64,000 nucleotides of DNA, from NCBI GenBank assembly GCA_011032825.1, contig JAADJZ010000004.1, positions 1,240,001 to 1,304,000 on the forward strand, given 5' to 3'. A model generated the notes under the pieces. The model ran no database searches. It was not told where the DNA came from and saw only the letters and a program-made list of their open reading frames with translations. The DNA comes from Massariosphaeria phaeospora. Taxonomy: Eukaryota > Ascomycota > Dothideomycetes > Pleosporales. The translations under genes were made by a program, and so were the position numbers. Shown here piece by piece: positions 57,681 through 64,000 of this stretch (positions are counted from its first letter, which is position 1; the number at the start of each line of letters is the position of its first letter).

Positions 57681-58592
57681 GGTGTGATGTGTGTTGATTA
57701 TATGCAGGTTGAGCGACGGTCCCGCCGGGTTGAGGTTTGACAGGAGCGCATGGAGACAAAGAAGTGGATACTGAATCTTGAATCAACGGATACGCGTGAG
57801 GACACCCGTATCTTGAAATGCAACACGTTGCGGATTTTGTGGAAGCTGTTTGTACCACTCCAAGCTACCACGATAGAACTTACAAGTTCGTTCTACTTAC
57901 GACACGAACATCGTAATAATGTCACTTGGGCTGGCAAACCAACTCGTACTTTTTATGCTTTCATGTCTTCGTTATACTCATATTCATTCTCATCCAGATT
58001 CTCCAGATAATGGCCATTATCTTGCAACACCACGCGGGCGAGTCCTTTGTCGTCGATGACCTATTTAGGTCGCCTCGTACGATTCTTTTTCTATTTGGGT
58101 TAATTCCACCGAACTGTGTTCGACCTCGGTTCCTTGGTCAATATCCCAGCTGATTGATCGATATCAGTTCCTTGGTCAATATCCCAAAACTGCTAGATAT
58201 CTTGTTAACTATTAGTTCGGTCACAGTTTCCACACTCACGCCAAGCAAAGGGGTGCCGTTACAAGCGAGCCCAGAAACACCAAGCACCGACATTGATATA
58301 AACACTGCTAGTCCCTCTATCCGGAAGCTTTCCAAACACGCTTGAGAGTGCTGCATACCCTTTTCCCGGGTTCCAAGAAGCTTGTGGGTTTGGTATAAAG
58401 ATGTAGATCAATCTCCGGCTAATGTGCACTGCTCTATACATGCGCAGATCTCTTGGGAAAAGAAGCCGACATACGTCTTCTAGAAAATACAGATATGCAA
58501 AACCTTGACTGCTGGAGCTGCTGTTAGCTTCTCTAGCTTGAACTTCTCATCTGGTTGAACTTTCGACTCCGTCGTCCACGAATGTCCTCACC
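57681..58592. other. Intergenic, AT-rich
   Basis: No gene supported; an imperfect direct repeat of TTCCTTGGTCAATATCCCA lies near 58131-58187. Confidence 0.5.
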
Positions 58593-60097
58593 ATGTATTC
58601 CGTACTAACCCTCGTCCTTCTCACAATCCCCCACGTCCCTTTCACCCTTGCCAGCGCCGGCAACGTCCGAATCGACGAACTACTCCTCCAGCAAGACCAA
58701 CAGCGCTATATCGCCGCCGCCGACAACGCAGACTCCCCCCACGCGCCCTGGAGCCACAAACCATGGTGCACGCACTCGACGTTCCTCCGCAGCGTCGGCC
58801 AGAAGTACTGCGTCTACACGTCCAACACGACCGGCCCAAACGGCATCTCACTCATCACAACCCCCAAGACGGCGGCGCGCGCCGCCCCACTCCTCGACGA
58901 AGACCCGTTATCCCACTTCCTAACGCAAACCCAAGCCGAGACGCTATACTACAACCCGGCCCCGTACGAGATCGTAGACATCCCAGGCAAAGACAAGGGC
59001 GTCGTAGCGACGCGACTGATCGCCAAGTTCGAGACGTTCATGATTGACCAGGCGAGCGTGTTTATGGACTTGCATCTCGAACAGAGTGTGGGGGAGAAGG
59101 AGAACTTGAAGCTGTTGAAGATGGGCGTCGAGAGGCTGAGGAGCAAGGAGGTGGTGCGGGAGCTGAGCGATAGGCATAAGGGCGCTGACGGGCAGGCGCA
59201 GGCCGAGGATGAGGTTGAAGGCGAGTTGGAGGAGAAGGTTATGATGACGAATAGTTTTGGGACTACGATTGCGAATGTGGCGATGCGGGGCGTGTTTCCG
59301 GTGGTTTCGGTGAGTCGGTGGTCAGGTGTCTGATGTGTGGGTTGTATTTTGGGAACAAGACTTGCTGACTAGCTACCGCACAGCGTATCAACCACGCCTG
59401 TGACCCGAGGTGCGTCGTTCTCCCTTCAGCATCTAGCATATTAGACGCTATGCTAACACCACACCAGCGCCTTCGTCCTCTTCTCCACAGCCGGTATCTC
59501 CATCGCCGTAAAAGCCTACCGCGATATCCAACCCGGCGAAGAAATCAGCATATCCTGTCCGTTTATCCCCCTCCCCCATACCCTTCCCCTTACCCCCGCC
59601 CCCTCACTAACCCACCCACCCCAGACCTCACCCTCGGCCAGCCCTCCCCCAAACGCCGCGCCGGCCTCCAAACCCGCTGGGGCTTCACCTGCACGTGCGC
59701 CCTCTGCAGCCTACCCACCCCCCAGCGCATGGCCTCCGACCTCCGGCGCGCCATGATTAGCGACGGCGAAGAGAAAGCCATGGCGCTGTGGGCGGCCGGC
59801 TCGATCCGCGAGGCGATTGCGCTGGCGGAGGAGAGCGTCGGGCTGATCGGCGACGAGGGCCTCGAGCCGCTGCTCACGGACGAGTTTGCGTTGCTGGCGA
59901 AGCTGCATTTGGTGCTGGGGGAGCGCGAGGAGGCGGCGCGGTATGGGGCGAGGGCTGTGGAGCTGCTGAGGGGGTATGGGTTTTTGGGGGTTGGGGAAGA
60001 GGAGCGGGGGGATGGGGATGGGGATGGGAGGGGAGAGAAGTGGGATTTGGAGAGCTTGTTGGATTTGTTGGGGACGAGGAGGTTGTATGATAACTGA
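58593..60097 (+). CDS. SET-domain protein with N-terminal signal peptide
   Basis: Predicted 434 residues. Exons 58593-59309, 59384-59409 (26 nt), 59468-59556, 59625-60097. MYSVLTLVLLTIPHVPFTLASA looks like a secretory signal, followed by Cys-containing WCTHSTF...YCVYTS. The SET core follows: NPAPYEIVDIPGKDKGVVAT, then RINHACDPSAFVLFST (consensus RxNHSCxPNA) and GEEISISY with the catalytic-type Tyr. The post-SET region WGFTCTCALC provides Cys ligands. The C-terminus is helical, TPR-like (SIREAIALAEESVGLIG, AARYGARAVELL). Fungi carry many such SET proteins with a predicted signal; substrate and even location are uncertain. Small exons 2 and 3 are supported because they restore the SET motif. 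Confidence 0.82.
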
Positions 60098-62102
60098 GTG
60101 GTGGGGAAAGGTCCGGGTGCGGGTGTGTGGATGGATGTAGGTCACTGCGCTGCAATTACTAGAAAGGTTCTACCAAGTCTATCTGGCTTATGGCGCGCTA
60201 GAATAGATACGTATCCGTAGTAAGATCTCCAAGTCTCATTATTTAGCCCGCAGCAAAGCAAGGTACAAAATGTCTGCGAAAATGCTTATGGGGAGCCCGT
60301 TTTTTGTTTTCAGCGTAAATTGAGTGGGTGGCCGTTTTGTGGGCAGCAAAGCAGGCATGAAGACTGATCTGCCTGTAGACAAGGAAAAGTATAGCATTAT
60401 CTTTTACACTCACCGTTGGTGCATCACGTGCTTAACCGTACTTTGAGCATTTGAAGCGAGTACAGCCATCGGCGAACACCTGCAGGTATCACGTCACGTG
60501 ATCGGTATTCCCCCTCCGCCGTATCATTTCGACAGCGCAAGAAACTTTGCCAGCAAGAAGATTCTGTTAGGGTTGTATCTCCGCCATCCGAGCCTCACGC
60601 TCCTGAGTTTGTTGTCTATCATGTTAAGCTTGAACTCGGCCCCTTACTACAGATCGTGCTAATACAGAGTCCGTATAAAGCTCTGCGAGTCTATAGTTTG
60701 GTCTACAGAGTAGAGCAACTCTGTAGTATAGTTACTACAGAGTACGTAGTACGCTTGCTACGGAGTCTCTTTTAGTAAGCAACTTTAGCAGAGGCCTTAA
60801 AGATTTTCGCTATCTCTCTCTCTCTCTCTTATTAACCAACCTTATTAGCCTCTAGTCTCTCAATCTTGTTGATCTCTCAGTTTCTTATTCTTATTGATCT
60901 CAGTCCTCAATCTCATTAATTCACCGTCAATCTCATCAATCTAGCAGATGAGGCAATTTGGATAAGGTGGATCGGATAGAATTGCCAAAGTTACTAACGT
61001 AAAGGAGAGGCAAGAGCAGAGGTAAAGAATAGGTAATCTAGATAGAAGAAGTAGGTGGGAATCCAGAGAGAAAATCTAAAGCTAGCTAACTAGCATTAAT
61101 TCACCCGTAGCTACCTATCCTATGCTAAACGTGCGCGTTAGTTTACCTGTAGCTACCTATCTCATGCTAAACGTGTTGTAACTATACCTACTACTAGTCG
61201 CGTGTGCCTACTACTAGCTGCCTATAGCCCACGCCTCTAGAAGCTTTGCTATGTGGATTTTAGCGTGTCTTATTGACTTCAGAGCAGTCTCACCCCATAT
61301 TGACTCCGTAGCGGCACAGTCCGCAGTGCTAGTGATATATCCAATCCTGAATATCCAACGTAGTCATCCAATCTTACTGATGTGTCAATTCAAACATGTA
61401 TATCTCTTAGTAGTGTTGTTCTTTTTGCGAATCTCGTTGCAATGTTCACTTTGTACCTCTCCTTCCCACAAATTCTCACAATGCTACTAATCCTCGTTAT
61501 CCTCACTCCTGTAAAACTTTTCTCCAACTCTCGTTCACGCAATGTTTCATCACAGACCTCGTGTTCGCTGCAATTGTCGCTAATCCTCGCACTTCAGTTC
61601 TCGCAACACAACGCTACACTACAGGTCTTGTTGTAGCTCTTATCTGCAATCCTTGCTTTGAAGATCAATACGTGTATGTCCCCGATAAACAATTCCTCTT
61701 TAAGTATATTCGGAGAGTATCTAAACTTCAATTTTCATGTCTGGTCTTTGGGTTAATGCTTGGATACCAGCTGTCTAGCTGAATAATACCATTTACAGTT
61801 GTGTATCTTCCGTACCCCCACCGACTTGAGATGCGGATTTTTCACTCGCTAAACACGCTGTTTAGTATTGATGGGTTCCAGAAAAACTTCTGTAAGATAC
61901 ATTTTGATGTCCATCTTGTGCTATCTGAAAGTCTAGAACGTATTCCCAGCGAAGATTATGTGTAATAACTTCTTTGATGGACAGTGGTGTGATAAATAAC
62001 TCAGTTGAGTCATCCGGTAGGTCGCACAAGTGCAGTGAAACGCCATGCATTAGAGCAAACTGTGCCCTCTGCCATATTCGACGCCTTCAAGTGACCTGTG
62101 CA
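60098..62102. other. Gene-free AT-rich stretch with repeats
   Basis: 2 kb with no supported gene. It holds repeated ACAGAGT/ACGGAGT motifs and a perfect 10-bp hairpin (60719-60742), a (TC)8 run at 60813-60828, and a 31-bp direct repeat at 61103-61133 and 61145-61175 (28 of 31 matches). TA-rich and stop-rich in all frames, it may be the remains of a mutated transposon. Confidence 0.55.
61103..61175. repeat. 31-bp direct repeat pair
   Basis: 61103-61133 and 61145-61175 share GTAGCTACCTAT and ATGCTAAACGTG. A shorter CCTACTACTAG pair follows at 61187-61197 and 61207-61217. Confidence 0.7.
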
Positions 62103-62939
62103 CTACGCAACACTGTCACATACCTTCTTGTGCACCTTCCAGTGGCTCTTCTGGCACTCCACACCACAGTACTTTCTGCCCTTGCACCGCGAGCATAGCA
62201 GTAGCTTCATGTCCGCCTTGTCCGGCTTTTGACCACATCCTCCACACGCATCAGGGTTGTTGCGCTGGTCACGAAGCTCCTTGATGACATCCGAGGTAGT
62301 AGAGTTGGGCATGCCAGAGAAGGGTCCAGGTCCCATTACATTCATGAGAAAGAATCCACCAGCATTGGGCTGTGGATCTGGGTTTGAGTTGGCTGTCTCG
62401 ATCAGGTCCTTGGATTCGAAATCGTACGGCACACCGTTCTTGTATTTGTCCGGGCCGAAGAGCGCTTTACGCATTTGCTCCTGGGCCTCTGGCATCAATC
62501 CACCCTCTCTGTATACCTTCTTGAGCATGCCAATGTATTCGTCCGGAAGTTGGCATCCCAGAGTCATGGCACAGGCGCCGAGCAGTACATAGACGTAGCA
62601 CAGATCGGGGAGCTCAAACCTCTTCGGGGGAGCGAGCATGTTTGCTTCTTTCTCCGCGATCATGTACTCCAAAGCTCCGGAGTCGAGGTGCTTGCGGACA
62701 AACTCTCGATCATCGCCACCTCCATAGATAGAGTAGTAGACACCACGATCATCTTCGTTCTTGGGGTTTGCGGCTTTTGCCTTGGCATTGGCATCCTCGG
62801 CTATCCTGTCGAGACCCGCGTCGTGGGTGAGTTCGCTCACGATTTCGAAGTCATGGTCGGACTGAAAGAGTCCTGTGAGGAGGTTAGTCGAGTGATAGAG
62901 GGGCGACTTATGCAACTTGCCGTGGCCCCAGGCACCCAT
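62103..62939 (-). CDS. MYND zinc-finger protein
   Basis: Predicted 262 residues. Exons 62939-62921 and 62872-62103 joined through a 48-nt intron with a GC donor (GCAAGT) and CACAG acceptor preceded by the branch site GACTAAC. The join gives MGAWGHGLFQSDHDFEIVSEL, which looks like the usual start of this fungal family; reading through would insert 16 foreign residues without a stop. The C-terminus is a MYND finger: CGGCGQKPDKADMKLLLCSRCKG followed by YCGVECQKSHWKVHKKVC, with the expected Cys/His ligands. MYND fingers bind proline-rich partner peptides. The middle region (DLCYVYVLLGACAMTLGCQLP) is helical and conserved in related fungal proteins of unknown function. Confidence 0.85.
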   Translation of the reverse strand: MGAWGHGKLHKSPLYHSTNLLTGLFQSDHDFEIVSELTHDAGLDRIAEDANAKAKAANPKNEDDRGVYYSIYGGGDDREFVRKHLDSGALEYMIAEKEANMLAPPKRFELPDLCYVYVLLGACAMTLGCQLPDEYIGMLKKVYREGGLMPEAQEQMRKALFGPDKYKNGVPYDFESKDLIETANSNPDPQPNAGGFFLMNVMGPGPFSGMPNSTTSDVIKELRDQRNNPDACGGCGQKPDKADMKLLLCSRCKGRKYCGVECQKSHWKVHKKVCDSVA

Positions 62940-64000
62940 CTCGATATGCAAAGAGCACGTTGGTGCGTAGAGACAGATGGTTCAGAAGTGTGCGTATATC
63001 GTGAGGTCGAAACGCAATATGGTTTCCGGTAGTTGATAGCGAAATGGGAGCGCAAGGTCGCACTGGCGTGCAAGGTGGGTTGTGAGAGAAGTGATAGTGA
63101 GGAGTTTACGATAAATTACACTTGTGTCACGTCATATGCACGAGCCGCGTCGCGTCGCGTCAATAGTTTGGTTCGCGTTCTCGCCGCCGCTGTCGGTGAG
63201 GAAGTTGCGACCACGGGAACGCGTACAACACGTGACTTTGACACTCCGCGAGCGGCAACCTCCAAGATGGGAGTGTAATGCCGGGTCTCCCTGGTAATTT
63301 GCGTAAACATATAGTAACCAAACGCAGTCTCACTCAGAAGTGAAGGTGGAATATTATTTACCATGTTTGCGTCCTTGGCACAACTACGTACCACTGTCTG
63401 AACAGCTTGGTTTACAAGATAAAGCTATCCATAACCCTACCAAGTCGTATACCACGGCCAGTTCTTGTGTGTGCATCGTCGAGAATCTGCACGCTCACAC
63501 AACAGCCAGGACCTCACGGTGCTGTCGGATGCCCATTTAAGATATCTAGGCGGAAAAAGAGCGCAGGGGGCGACTAAGAAATAAACTTCAGAGTATTCCT
63601 CTTGACGAGGATTGTCAGTAATATATTAATTAGTTGAACTCTGATCATCTTCACGATCAAGATTGGATTCGGTCTCGATGAAAAGCATTTCCTCACACAG
63701 AGTCGAACCCGGCAATTGCAGTGATCCCATCCCTAGGAAGCGGTGTATAGGTCCTTGTGATTATAGTCAACTTGCAGATGTCAAACCAGAAGCCCGGTAG
63801 TCCGTTTGGCGTCACCCTTATTGTACCCACAGTTCATAAAGCTTGCAATCTGTTGTTTATCAGGTTGTTAAGGTGAACGAGGTTGCCAACCCCGAGACTG
63901 TGTCCTGATAATCAGAAGGTACAATGCTTTAGACGTACGAGTGCCGCGCACTTGAACCTCAGACCAGAGTTCTCTTACGACAGGGCGTACGGCCCAGCGA
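62940..64000. other. Intergenic to window end
   Basis: Promoter of the MYND gene at the left (GTCGCGTCGCGTC near 63150). Nothing further recognised up to the window edge. Confidence 0.5.

Noticed and set aside
63690..63720. GAGTCGAACCC resembling a tRNA T-loop
   Set aside because: The flanking bases do not form the 5-bp T stem or the acceptor stem on the reverse strand.

Overview
The window looks like chromosomal DNA of a filamentous ascomycete (Pezizomycotina; my guess is a Dothideomycete). The reasons are many short GT-AG introns (44-77 nt) with CTAAC/CTGAC-like branch sites, a highly reducing polyketide synthase cluster, Fot1/pogo-type transposons carrying C-to-T changes typical of repeat-induced point mutation (RIP), and ascomycete housekeeping genes. 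Exon joins below were chosen by hand: each spliced frame was required to be a multiple of three and to rebuild known family motifs.

Layout. 1-754: GNAT acetyltransferase. 1017-3126: pogo/Fot1-like element A. 3603-21785: a secondary-metabolite cluster with a Baeyer-Villiger-type flavin monooxygenase, an MFS exporter, a cytochrome P450, a DUF829/PaxU-like protein, a free-standing thioesterase and a 2542-residue KS-AT-DH-cMT-ER-KR-ACP polyketide synthase. The PKS has no release domain, so the separate thioesterase is the likely releasing enzyme; the P450 and monooxygenase would tailor the chain and the MFS protein would export it. No pathway-specific Zn2Cys6 regulator is visible. 22034-24040: a basic, acidic-repeat protein of an unrecognised family (called family W here).

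25396-36001: a 10.6-kb transposon island. Element B (+) is followed by element C (-), whose right terminal inverted repeat has been split at an internal TA by three further elements (D, E, F) stacked end to end with a single TA between each. All encode about 620-codon DDD transposases broken by in-frame stops. F is the same family as A. 36611-45836: three more family W genes (one with a premature stop next to the island) and a low-complexity AT-hook-like protein.

46188-64000: mostly conserved single genes: a secreted TIM-barrel glycosidase-like protein, an AAA+ ATPase, an intronless homoserine kinase fused to AIR synthetase, adenine phosphoribosyltransferase, a RidA-family enamine deaminase, a SET-domain protein with a signal peptide, a 2-kb AT-rich gene-free stretch, and a MYND zinc-finger protein with a probable GC-AG intron.

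The most unusual items are the THR1-AIRS fusion with its APRT and RidA neighbours, the self-stacked transposon array, and family W, whose members flank the array.
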